This document shows, piece after piece, positions 9,778 to 18,049 of a stretch of DNA of 64,000 nt. Positions within the stretch are counted from its first letter, which is position 1; each line of letters begins with the position of its first letter. Under the pieces are notes generated by a model that made no database searches, was not told the origin of the DNA, and worked only from the letters and a program-made list of their open reading frames with translations. The DNA comes from Streptomyces mobaraensis. Its GTDB lineage: Bacteria > Actinomycetota > Actinomycetes > Streptomycetales > Streptomycetaceae. The translations under genes and the position numbers were made by a program. The stretch is from NCBI RefSeq assembly GCF_020099395.1, contig NZ_CP083590.1, positions 2,418,001-2,482,000 on the forward strand, given 5' to 3'.

Positions 9778-11169
9778 TCAGCCGACGTCGAGCCGGAGCA
9801 GGTCCTCTTCCGTCTCCCGCCGGACGATCACCCGGGCCGCGCCGTCCTTCACCACCACGACCGGGGGCCGCAGCGCGTGGTTGTAGTTGCTGGCCATCGA
9901 GCGGCAGTAGGCGCCGGTCGCGGGCACGGCGAGGAGGTCGCCGGGGGCGACGTCGGCGGGCAGGAAGGCGTCGCGGACCACGATGTCACCGGACTCGCAG
10001 TGCTTGCCGACGACGCGGGAGAGCATCGGCCCGGCGGTCGACGTACGCGATACCAGGGACACCGAGTAGTCGGCGTCGTAGAGCGCGGTACGGATGTTGT
10101 CGGACATGCCGCCGTCGACGCTGACGTACGTCCGCAGCCCGGGAAGCTCCTTGACCGTCCCCACCTCGTACAGCGTGAAGGCGGTGGGACCGACGATCGC
10201 ACGCCCCGGCTCGACGGACAGGCGCGGCACCGCGAGCCCGGCGGCCGCGCACTCGCGCTCGACGATGGCCCGCAGCGCGGTGGCGATCTCCTGCGGCTCG
10301 CGGGGGTCGTCGTCCGGGGTGTAGGCGATGCCGAGGCCACCGCCGAGGTCGATCTCGGGCAGCTCGACGCCGTGCTCGTCGCGGATCTCACGGAGCAGGC
10401 CGACGACGCGGTGCGCCGCCACCTCGAAGCCGGAGGTGTCGAAGATCTGCGAGCCGATGTGCGAGTGGATGCCGATCAGTTCGAGCCCGTCCAGCTTGAG
10501 CGCGCGGCGGACGGCCTCGGCCGCCTGGCCGCCGGCCAGCGGCAGCCCGAACTTCTGGTCCTCGTGGGCGGTGGCGATGAACTCGTGCGTGTGCGCCTCG
10601 ACGCCGACCGTGACGCGGATCTGCACCCGCTGCCGCTTCCCGGCCCGCTGGGCGGTGTGCGCGACGCGCACGATCTCCTGGAAGGAGTCGACGACGATCC
10701 GCCCGACGCCCGCCTCGACGGCCCGGGTGATCTCCTCGGCCGACTTGTTGTTGCCGTGCAGGGCGATCCGCTCGGCGGGCATGCCCGCGTCGAGCGCGGT
10801 GGCCAGCTCGCCGGCGGAGCAGACGTCGAGGTTGAGCCCCTCCTCGGTCAGCCAGCGCACGACGGCCCGCGACAGGAACGCCTTCCCCGCGTAGAAGACG
10901 TCCGCGTCCGGCCCGAACGCCTCGCGCCAGGCGCGGCAGCGGGCCCGGAAGTCGTCCTCGTCGAGGAAGTAGGCGGGCGTGCCGAACTCCTCGGCCAGCC
11001 GCTTGACGTCCAGCCCGCCGACGGTGGCGACGCCGTCCTCGTTCCGGGAGACGGTGCGCGACCAGACGCGCGGGTGGAGGGCGTTGAGGTCGGCGGGGGG
11101 CGCCGGGTGGTGGCCCTCGGGCAGGACGTCGGCGTAGCGGGGCCCGGCGGGGTGCGCGGAGCGGCTCAT
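9778..11169 (-). CDS. lysA: Diaminopimelate decarboxylase
   Basis: LysA decarboxylates meso-diaminopimelate to lysine using PLP. The 463-residue protein has the PLP lysine in DVFYAGKAF, the glycine loop IDLGGGLGI and the C-terminal barrel with ESGD (KHCESGDIV). The start is ATG at 11169. It follows the ArgS-like gene and precedes hom by 151 bp in the same direction. In corynebacteria argS and lysA form one operon, and the order here is a degenerate version of that arrangement. Confidence 0.97.
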   Translation of the reverse strand: MSRSAHPAGPRYADVLPEGHHPAPPADLNALHPRVWSRTVSRNEDGVATVGGLDVKRLAEEFGTPAYFLDEDDFRARCRAWREAFGPDADVFYAGKAFLSRAVVRWLTEEGLNLDVCSAGELATALDAGMPAERIALHGNNKSAEEITRAVEAGVGRIVVDSFQEIVRVAHTAQRAGKRQRVQIRVTVGVEAHTHEFIATAHEDQKFGLPLAGGQAAEAVRRALKLDGLELIGIHSHIGSQIFDTSGFEVAAHRVVGLLREIRDEHGVELPEIDLGGGLGIAYTPDDDPREPQEIATALRAIVERECAAAGLAVPRLSVEPGRAIVGPTAFTLYEVGTVKELPGLRTYVSVDGGMSDNIRTALYDADYSVSLVSRTSTAGPMLSRVVGKHCESGDIVVRDAFLPADVAPGDLLAVPATGAYCRSMASNYNHALRPPVVVVKDGAARVIVRRETEEDLLRLDVG

Positions 11170-11199
11170 GGCGCTGATCTCCTCAGATGCTCAGAGATG

Positions 11200-11282
11200 T
11201 GGGGGGCTCGGAGACGCGGTTCTCGGAGACGCGGGGGTCTTGGAGATGCGGGTCTCGGAGAGGTGCGGGTCTCAGAGGTGTG
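11200..11282. repeat. Degenerate tandem repeat before lysA
   Basis: The 102-bp gap between the ArgS-like gene and lysA is built of about five imperfect copies of a 15-17-base unit resembling TCTCGGAGACGCGGG. The last copies reach the end of the upstream gene. It looks like slippage-generated sequence. Confidence 0.6.
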
Positions 11283-12105
11283 CGGGTGCGGTGATGCCGA
11301 GCTGGTGGAGGCCGTCGGCGAGCACCGTGCCCGTGGCCTCGGCGAGGGCCAGGCGGGCGCGGTGGACGACCGAGGGTTTCTCGTCCCCCCGGGGCAGCGT
11401 CGGACACGACGCCTGCCAGCGGAGGAAGGCGTCGGCCAGGCGCTCCAGGGCCCGCGCGAGCCGCTCGGGGTCACGGGCGCCGACGATGCGAGGGTGGTCG
11501 GCGAGGGCGGTTATCAGCGGCCCGGAGCCGGCGCCGAAGTCGTCGGTGCCTGAGTCGTCGGCGACAGCGGGCCCGAACCCGAGGTCGTGGGCGTTGCGCA
11601 GCAGGGCGCGGCAGCGGGAGTGGGCGTACCGCACCCGGAAGAGGGGGTTGGCCTCGCGCTGCACCAGCAGCAGGCCGCGGTCGAGGCCGGGCGGGCTGAG
11701 CAGGCTCCAGCGGGCGGCGTCGGACCCGAGCCGCCGGACGAGCTCGTCGGAGGGCCGCAGCGGAAGCGGCTCGGACTGCACGCGCCGCGCGAGGACGTCC
11801 CGTACGAGCCGCGCGTGCGGGGCGCCCGCGAGGGTGATGTTGAGGAACCCGGGACCGGCGATGTCGACCCGGGCGATCCCGGGCTCCCGTACCAGCCGGC
11901 GCCGCAGCAGCTCGGCGACCTCCCGGGCGGGCCGTCCGCTCTCCTTGGCCAGCCGCAGGGCGACTTCGGTGGCGTAGTCCCCACTGCCCGGGTGCGGCGG
12001 CACCCGGATCCCGACCGCGGCCGGCGCCACGGCGCGCAGCTCGTCGGCGTCGATGGCACGACGCACGGCGCGCAGCACGGTACGGGAGAGATCCGCTGGG
12101 GTCAC
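11272..12105 (-). CDS. ArgS-like protein lacking the catalytic domain (DALR anticodon-binding domain protein)
   Basis: The 277-residue protein has an N-terminal part like the first domain of arginyl-tRNA synthetase (about 1-110, with GDYATEVALRLAKESGRPAREVAELL and GPGFLNITL). It ends in a DALR anticodon-binding helical domain (about 150-277, VRYAHSRCRALLRNAHDLGF and the end VLADGLHQLGITAPAHL). The catalytic domain with HIGH and KMSKS, normally about 250 residues between these parts, is missing, so it cannot charge tRNA. It is intact, not frameshifted, and precedes lysA as argS does in corynebacteria. It may be a relic that kept a tRNA-binding or regulatory role; the true function is unknown. 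Confidence 0.85.
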   Translation of the reverse strand: MTPADLSRTVLRAVRRAIDADELRAVAPAAVGIRVPPHPGSGDYATEVALRLAKESGRPAREVAELLRRRLVREPGIARVDIAGPGFLNITLAGAPHARLVRDVLARRVQSEPLPLRPSDELVRRLGSDAARWSLLSPPGLDRGLLLVQREANPLFRVRYAHSRCRALLRNAHDLGFGPAVADDSGTDDFGAGSGPLITALADHPRIVGARDPERLARALERLADAFLRWQASCPTLPRGDEKPSVVHRARLALAEATGTVLADGLHQLGITAPAHL

Positions 12106-12250
12106 AGGGCAAGCCTAGGGGAGGAAGAGGGGCGCTCCGCCAGCCGGTTTCCCCGATGTTCCCCGGACATGCCCCTTACATCCGTCCTCGGGGCCGGCCG
12201 TCGTCACCCTCATCACCGTGAACCGTCCGCACGCCGGGCCGCTGCCGTGG

Positions 12251-12706
12251 TCAGCCGGCCGGCCGCATCACGGCCCCGGCGTCCCCGGACGCCGTCTCCC
12301 CCGCCTCCCCCTCGCCCCCGTCACGCACCCCGCGCCCCAGGAGCAGCCCCCACACCATCCGCACCAGCTCCGCCGGCTCGAAGGGCTTCGCCAGAAACGC
12401 GTCCACTCCGGCGGGCGGCCCGCCCTCCCCATCGAGCTGTGTGCACGCGCTGATGATGGCGATGGGTATGTCCCGCGTCCGCACGTCGTCCCGCAGCCGC
12501 GCCGCCGTCCGCAGTCCGTCGAGCCGGGGCATCACGAAGTCGAGGGTCACGACGTCGGGGCGCACCCGGTGCACGATCTCCAGGCACTCGGCACCATCGG
12601 CCGCGGTCACGACCTCGAAGCCCTCGAGCTCGAGGTTGACCCTGATCAACTGCCGGATGACCCTGTTGTCGTCGACAACGAGGACCCGGCCGGGCAAGCC
12701 AGGCAC
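12251..12706 (-). CDS. Single-domain response regulator
   Basis: The 151-residue protein is a CheY-like receiver with no output domain. Acidic residues are in RVLVVDDNRV, the phospho-acceptor is Asp56 in TLDFVMPRLDG, and the conserved lysine is in LAKPFEP. The C-terminal 30 residues are low-complexity. The start is GTG at 12706, six bases after a TACCCT -10 element, so the transcript is probably leaderless. A longer upstream frame runs antisense through a tRNA and is rejected. No histidine kinase is adjacent, so the partner is unknown. Confidence 0.85.
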   Translation of the reverse strand: MPGLPGRVLVVDDNRVIRQLIRVNLELEGFEVVTAADGAECLEIVHRVRPDVVTLDFVMPRLDGLRTAARLRDDVRTRDIPIAIISACTQLDGEGGPPAGVDAFLAKPFEPAELVRMVWGLLLGRGVRDGGEGEAGETASGDAGAVMRPAG

Positions 12707-12712
12707 ACCCCG

Positions 12713-12718
12713 AGGGTA
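12713..12718 (-). promoter_or_regulatory. Leaderless promoter -10 of the response regulator
   Basis: TACCCT (minus strand, 12718-12713) matches TANNNT and ends six bases before the GTG at 12706. There is no ribosome site, and no clear -35 is visible. Confidence 0.5.
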
Positions 12719-12895
12719 GGCGCGCCCACCGCACCGCGTCCGGGTTTTCCCCACTTCCACCCCCGAGAGCGACCCGGCCCCACCCTCCGGCCCTCCGGCA
12801 CCCGTTGCCCCGTGCCGGAACCCGTTACGGATCACCCGCCCGGAGCTGGTACTGTTCTTCCTGTCGCCGCGAGCGAGACCGCGACCGGAAGACAC

Positions 12896-12967
12896 GCCCC
12901 CGTAGCTCAGGGGATAGAGCAACGGCCTCCGGAGCCGTGTGCGCAGGTTCGAATCCTGCCGGGGGCA
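12896..12967 (+). tRNA. tRNA-Arg (CCG anticodon)
   Basis: The acceptor stem GCCCCCG pairs with CGGGGGC. The D arm GCTCAGGGGATAGAGC, the anticodon stem ACGGC/GCCGT with loop CTCCGGA (anticodon CCG, reading CGG), and the T arm GCAGG-TTCGAAT-CCTGC are all present. CCA is not encoded. A TACTGT (12850-12855) upstream is a plausible -10. The tRNA 3' end is a typical integrase target, and the truncated ATPase gene beside it fits a past rearrangement. Confidence 0.97.
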
Positions 12968-13239
12968 CTTCGCAGGAAGTGCCGGAAGACCCCGCCTACC
13001 GCCGAAACCGGTGAGGCGGGGCTTCTCGTATGCGTGGACGGATCCGGCTGCCGACGGGCGCCATGGACCGGGCACGGGACTTTGACTCGCTCCCTCAGGC
13101 CGGCCGGGGCCGTGAACGTCCCCGCCATCCGTTCGCGGAAGACCCGCGCGGACAAGACGGACGAGACCTGGCGGCACTCATGGGAACCCGGCACGCCCTC
13201 CGGTACTCGGGTGCTCACCAGCTCTTGAGCTCCTCGACA

Positions 13240-13833
13240 ACGCAAGGATGAGAGGCGTTCCGCAACGCGGGTCACCTCGTCACCGCCGTCCGCGGGACCG
13301 AGCCTGGGAAGCGTGGACAAGCCACTGCTCAGTCTGCGGATACCGAACCTCCCGGCGCCTTCCTCCTTGCCCGCGCGCCTGTCGACCACGCGCGCTTCCT
13401 CGCCGGAAATGGTGATGCGCCGTCCCCTCCCTTGAGTTCGCTTGAATGCGAAGCTCTCTTCGCGGGACAGGGTGTAGGCGGCCCGGCTGCTGTCCCGGTT
13501 CGCCGGCAGGGATCGGCGCCGGATCGTGAGACTGTACTGGTCAGGCGCGTTGAGTGTGGAGTTGCTTGTCCAGGTCGCTTTCAACTGGACGCGCATGAAG
13601 GTGGGGGGCTTGTTGCCGCCCCAGAAGGCAACCTCGTCGAACCCGCCGCGCACGTCGAGCGCCGGCTGAAGGTCCGTGCGAATGATGTCGGCAAGGAAAT
13701 CGAAGACCTTCAGCACGTTCGACTTGCCCACACCGTTCGGCCCCACCAGGACGGTCAGCGGACCAAGCGGGACGGTCACGTCTCGCAGGCTTCGGAAGTT
13801 CTCGACGCGGAGTTCGAGGAGGCGGCTGGGCAT
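13240..13833 (-). pseudogene. Truncated AAA family ATPase (N-terminal remnant)
   Basis: The protein opens MPSRLLELRVENFRSLRDVTV and has Walker A GPNGVGKSN near residues 32-40, typical of the SMC-like/OLD-type AAA ATPases of about 400 residues. Family-like sequence stops near residue 198 (RVAERLSSLR). The frame then runs on through unrelated sequence, across the tRNA-Arg on the opposite strand, to 12907. The signature, Walker B and C-terminal parts are missing, so it cannot be a working ATPase. The break near 13240 suggests a deletion between this gene and the tRNA. I place the junction by eye. Confidence 0.7.
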
Positions 13834-13923
13834 GGGGCGAATCTATCCGGTAGGCGATCGCGGCAAAGACAGCTCCCGCGACAACGCAGCCACCGTGCCG
13901 CGTGGCCGACCACGCCCCGGCCG

Positions 13924-13987
13924 CCGGGCAAGACCGGGGCCGGGCAAGACCGGGGCCGGGCAAGACCGGGGCCGGGCAAGTCCAGGG
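13924..13987. repeat. 16-bp tandem repeat, four copies
   Basis: CCGGGCAAGACCGGGG occurs three times perfectly (13924-13971) and once in altered form (13972-13987). It lies in noncoding DNA upstream of the truncated ATPase. It has no CRISPR-like spacers. Confidence 0.85.
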
Positions 13988-14652
13988 GCCGGGATCCTGT
14001 TCACCGCGGATGCCCGGGACGGAGCCGCACCGATGCTTCCCGCGCTCTCGAACCGCGCCCTGTCGGGCGCGCGCGGCCGGAACACCTCCAGCACCAGGAA
14101 CCGTCACCCGTCGGCGCGGGTCCATGTCGTCCCCCTCACGTGCCCCGCACGATGGCGGCTTCTCAGATTTTCCGCGCGCTCGTGGGTGAGGGTGCCGGGG
14201 GGCGGTGGCTTCCCCGAGCGGACACGCCAATCCGCGCATGAGTGCGGCGAGCTCGCCCATGGCTGTCCATCCGTCGGCGGCGAGGGTGCGGCACGGTTTC
14301 CGGCAACGCGCAGGCCGGTCCGCACACGAGTGACGACGACGTTGTCCAGAGCCGTCGACGGGTCGGGAGCACCTGGAGCACAGGACCCTCCGGCCGCGGC
14401 AGCGCCGGCGGTCCGGACGGACGGGACGACGTCGAACAGTGATCGGTTACGCTGGCGCCGCCGTACGGTGAACGGCCTTCAGGCCCAGGGGGAGGGCCTG
14501 TACGGAGTCCGGTTCCCGGCGTCCCTCCGCACACCGTCCTTTCCCGCGTTCGCGGTGCTCGGGCGCACCTGAGTGTGTCAGCCGTGGACCGCCGGGTCCG
14601 CCGGGCGTGACACCGGCCCGCGGCACCTGGACACGCGACGTAGGAGACATGG
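13988..14652. other. Region between the ATPase remnant and the S11 carboxypeptidase gene
   Basis: About 665 bp with several open frames on both strands but none with a family resemblance or convincing ribosome site. A TACGCT (14458-14463) could be the -10 for the downstream gene, with a leader of about 190 bases. Together with the tandem repeat and truncated ATPase it looks like degraded accessory DNA. Confidence 0.4.
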
Positions 14653-17600
14653 ATGGCGGGCCGATCCCCCGACGCACCCGACGAGCAGCCGACGCGGGCG
14701 GACGTCTCCTCCGAAGAACGTGAGGCGGCCGCTTCGGGCGCCACCGCGTCGCCGGGACAGGCGACCGCCGGGACCGCCTCCGGCGGAACGGACGGCCTCG
14801 CGGGCGACGCCCCGGCCGCGGACGCTTCGGCGCGGTCCGCTGCCGGGCCGGAGGCCGGCGCTTCCCGCGAGTCCGAGGCGGGATCCCGACGGCAGGGGGC
14901 TGCGCGTGGCGCGGCGGCCGACGCCGGGGTGGGACCTCGCGCCGAGATCTCCGGCCAGGTGACAGCCGACGCCGAGGGCGGACCCCGATCCGGTGACAGG
15001 GCCGACACCGATACCGGAGCGCCCACCGCTCGTGGCGAGGACGCGGCCGGAACCGAGTCCAGCCCCGACAGCGAAGCCTCGGCCGATGCCGAAGGCGGGA
15101 CCGAACGCGTCCTCGCCGCCGGAAACCCCGCCGCGCCGAACGGCACGGACGAGGCCGAGGCGAGCAGTGGAGGCACTCGCCGGTCCGAGGCCGAGAGCGG
15201 CCCCGGCCCCAAGTCCTCTGCCGGCAGTGCGTCCGAGAGCACCGCACGTACCGGGGCGGGCAGTGCGGTGGTCGCGGACGCCGAAGGCGAACCGGCTCCT
15301 CCTGCGGACGGCGAGTCTTCCGCCGCCTCCGAGGACCGGGTCAAGGCCGGCGACGCGGACAAGACCACGTCGCGGGTCGGGGACGAGCCCGGTACGGACG
15401 AGGCCGGTGAAACCGGCGAGTTCGGCGAGAAGGCCGAGCCTGGCCCCTCGGGCAAGGCGGGCGGCCCTGCCGCCGTCGCCTCCGGCGAGGCCGAGGACCG
15501 GGCCGCGGCCGAGTCCGGTGACACCGTGGCGGAGGCCGGCAGCACGTCCCGGAAGGCCGAGCCCGCGGCCCAGGGCACGCCCGCCGCCCCTGCCGCCAGT
15601 GAGGTCGAGGCCGACGGTACGAACGGGGCGGAGACCGACAGCGAGTCCGGGAAGACCGGACCAGGCGCCAAGGACAAGCCCGACACCCGAGCCGCCGAAT
15701 CCACCGGCAAAGCCGGGGACCAGGCCGGCGTCGGGGCCACGTCCGACGGCACGGACGGGACAGCCACCGACAGCGAGTCCGGGAAGACCGAGCCCACCGC
15801 CAAGAGCAAGCCCGGCACCCCAGCCGCCGAATCCGCCGGCAAGGCCGACGCCGGAGCCGAATCCGGCGGCACGGACAGGGCGGAGACGCGCGGCAAGTCC
15901 GGAAGAGCCGAGCTCGCGGCCAAGAGCGAGTCCGGCACCCCTGCCACCGGCGAGGCCGGGGCCGAGCCCGGCGGCACGGGAGGGGTGGAGGCCGATGTCG
16001 CCTCCGCCTCCCGCGCCGGAGGGGCGGACGGGGGCGTGTCCGAGAGCGACGGTGAAGCCGGCGTCTCGGCCGGCCCGGAAGCTGCGGACGAGGGCGCGGA
16101 TGGCGCCGAGTCGGAGCCCCCTGCCCAGGGTGCGGCGCCGGCGGAGGGCGATGCCCGGGCGGAGGCGGACGGTGCCTCCGTCGCCTCCGGGCCCCGCGCC
16201 ACGGGTGGCGCGGGCAGGGCGCGCGGGGCCGCCGGGTTCGAGGGTGAGGGGAAGACAAGCCCCGGTGGCAGCGGTGGCGACACCGCCAAGCCCAAGGGCG
16301 CGGCCGCGGCGAAGCCTCCGGCCGTCTCCAAGGCCGAGGCAAAGGACGACGCCGGCGGTGGTGAAGGTGCCGGGCGGTCCGGGGCGGGAGCCCAGGGCGC
16401 GGGCGGCGGGGCCGTCAAGGTCGCCGTTCCCGCGCCCGGCCCGGCGAGGGTCGCGGAGAAGGCCGACGGTGGTGTCCGTGACGAGGGCGATGCCTCAGCC
16501 GCCGAGCCCGCCGGTGCGGGGGTGCGTGGCGCGGGCGTGCGGGGCGTGGTCCAGGCGGCCGTGCGGCGGCCGGTCGCGCTGGGTGGGGGCGTTCTCGCGC
16601 TGCTCGTCGTCGTGTTCCTGGTCGTGCAGATGGTGCGGCCGTTGCCCGAACCCGAGTTGAAGGTGCGGAAGGCCGCCGCGACGGTCACCGTTCCGGGGGG
16701 TCGGTTCACGATTCCGTGGCCGGGGAAGGGGCAGGGGGCCGTCATGGTCGCCGGGGGCGGGACCATCGGGACGTTCGGGGCGGAGAAGCCCGTTCCGACC
16801 GCCAGTGTCGCCAAGATCATGACCGCTTACGTCATCCTGCGCGAGCACCCTCTCGCCAAGGGCGAGCAGGGTCCGCGGATCACCATCGACGCCAAGACCG
16901 TGACGGACGGGACGGCCGAGGACGAGTCCCGGGTCGAGGGGCTCCAGGAGGGGCAGTCCTTCAGCGAGCTGGACATGCTGCGCATGCTGATGATCCCGTC
17001 GGGGAACAACATCGCCCGGATGCTCGCGCGTTGGGACACCCACACCAAAAACGAGACCGCGTTCGTGCGGAAGATGAACGACGCCGCCAAGGCGCTCGGC
17101 ATGCGGAACACCACCTACACCGACCCCAGCGGCCTCGGCCGCGGGACCGTCAGCACCGCCGTCGACCAGCTCAAGCTGGCCGACGCCGTGATGAAGTCGG
17201 ACGCGTTCCGGTCGGTCGTCTCCATGGTCGGCGCCGACATCCCGGGCGCCGGGCACATCGACAACAACAACGCCCCGCTGCTGACCGCCGGGCTCGGCGT
17301 CGAGGGCATCAAGACCGGTTCCAACACCCCGGCCGGCGGCACGCTGTCGTGGGCCGCGCGGACGAAGGTCGACGGCGTGGAGCGGCTGATCCTCGGCACG
17401 ATGATGGACCAGCACGTCACCGGCCCGGACCCGAACGGCGCCAACAGCCTCGCGCTGGTGCTGGAGAACAGCAGGAAGGTCGTCGCGGCCGTCCGCAAGG
17501 GGCTGACCACCGGCACCGCCGTGCGCAAGGGGCAGGTCGTCGGGCATGTCGACGACGGGTTCGGCGGCCGGACGCCCGTCGTGGCCGCCAAGGACCTCAC

Positions 17601-17805
17601 CGTCGTCGGCCTCCCGGGGCAGCGGGTGCGGGTCACCTTCCGCGACGGCGGCCGGGCCCTCGCCCGTACGGCCGGGCGCGGGACCGTCGTCGGCGAGCTC
17701 ACCGCGAGCACCGGGGACGGGGCGGAGGCCGGGAAGGTGCCCGTCGTGTTGAAGTCGGCGCTCAAGGAGCCGTCCTTCGGTACGCGGATCACCCGGATCG
17801 GCTGA
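14653..17805 (+). CDS. D-alanyl-D-alanine carboxypeptidase (S11 family) with giant disordered N-terminus
   Basis: The 1050-residue protein has three parts. Residues 1 to about 635 are Ala/Gly/Glu/Asp/Ser/Thr-rich low-complexity sequence with repeated blocks such as ESGKTEPTAKSKPGTPAAES. A membrane segment follows at about 641-662 (VALGGGVLALLVVVFLVVQ), then an extracellular S11 penicillin-binding domain. That domain has the catalytic triad motifs SVAK (S718-K721), SGN (783-785) and KTG (887-889). It trims the terminal D-Ala of peptidoglycan stem peptides. The start is ATG at 14653 behind TAGGAGA. S11 enzymes are usually about 400 residues, so the cytoplasmic tail is the oddity. A class B PBP follows. 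Confidence 0.92.
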   Translation: MAGRSPDAPDEQPTRADVSSEEREAAASGATASPGQATAGTASGGTDGLAGDAPAADASARSAAGPEAGASRESEAGSRRQGAARGAAADAGVGPRAEISGQVTADAEGGPRSGDRADTDTGAPTARGEDAAGTESSPDSEASADAEGGTERVLAAGNPAAPNGTDEAEASSGGTRRSEAESGPGPKSSAGSASESTARTGAGSAVVADAEGEPAPPADGESSAASEDRVKAGDADKTTSRVGDEPGTDEAGETGEFGEKAEPGPSGKAGGPAAVASGEAEDRAAAESGDTVAEAGSTSRKAEPAAQGTPAAPAASEVEADGTNGAETDSESGKTGPGAKDKPDTRAAESTGKAGDQAGVGATSDGTDGTATDSESGKTEPTAKSKPGTPAAESAGKADAGAESGGTDRAETRGKSGRAELAAKSESGTPATGEAGAEPGGTGGVEADVASASRAGGADGGVSESDGEAGVSAGPEAADEGADGAESEPPAQGAAPAEGDARAEADGASVASGPRATGGAGRARGAAGFEGEGKTSPGGSGGDTAKPKGAAAAKPPAVSKAEAKDDAGGGEGAGRSGAGAQGAGGGAVKVAVPAPGPARVAEKADGGVRDEGDASAAEPAGAGVRGAGVRGVVQAAVRRPVALGGGVLALLVVVFLVVQMVRPLPEPELKVRKAAATVTVPGGRFTIPWPGKGQGAVMVAGGGTIGTFGAEKPVPTASVAKIMTAYVILREHPLAKGEQGPRITIDAKTVTDGTAEDESRVEGLQEGQSFSELDMLRMLMIPSGNNIARMLARWDTHTKNETAFVRKMNDAAKALGMRNTTYTDPSGLGRGTVSTAVDQLKLADAVMKSDAFRSVVSMVGADIPGAGHIDNNNAPLLTAGLGVEGIKTGSNTPAGGTLSWAARTKVDGVERLILGTMMDQHVTGPDPNGANSLALVLENSRKVVAAVRKGLTTGTAVRKGQVVGHVDDGFGGRTPVVAAKDLTVVGLPGQRVRVTFRDGGRALARTAGRGTVVGELTASTGDGAEAGKVPVVLKSALKEPSFGTRITRIG

Positions 17806-17911
17806 TCCGGCCGGGCCGGTGCGGGTGTGGCTGTGGCCCGGGGCCGGATCGGCTGGTCCGGGCCGATGCGGGTGATCCAGAGCCGGCCCGGATCCCCCCG
17901 GCCGGTCCGGG

Positions 17912-17932
17912 CCGGCGCCGAGTCGGCGCCGG
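17912..17932. terminator. Perfect palindrome between the two PBP genes
   Basis: CCGGCGCCGA, a central G and TCGGCGCCGG form a perfect 21-bp palindrome, 107 bp past the stop of the S11 gene and 118 bp before the next start. It may act as a terminator. No T tract follows. Confidence 0.4.
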
Positions 17933-18049
17933 GTCAGCCCGGCGCCGAGCCCCCGACGCCACACGCCCCCCCGATGCCGCGCTCCCCCCGCGTCGCCTAA
18001 GCTCTGCTGCTGGTACGACTGTTCGGTTCCTGTGGGGGGAATGCCGCGC

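Noticed and set aside
12907..13239. Continuation of the ATPase frame, with a C-terminus like GRIRTCAHGSGGRCSIP
   Set aside because: It is the antisense translation of tRNA-Arg and spacer, a well-known false protein pattern.
13924..13987. CRISPR array or iteron origin
   Set aside because: 16-bp direct repeats without spacers, AT-rich region or replication gene.
14163..16820. 885-codon minus-strand open frame rich in Ala/Ser/Pro
   Set aside because: Antisense of the low-complexity tail of the S11 carboxypeptidase.
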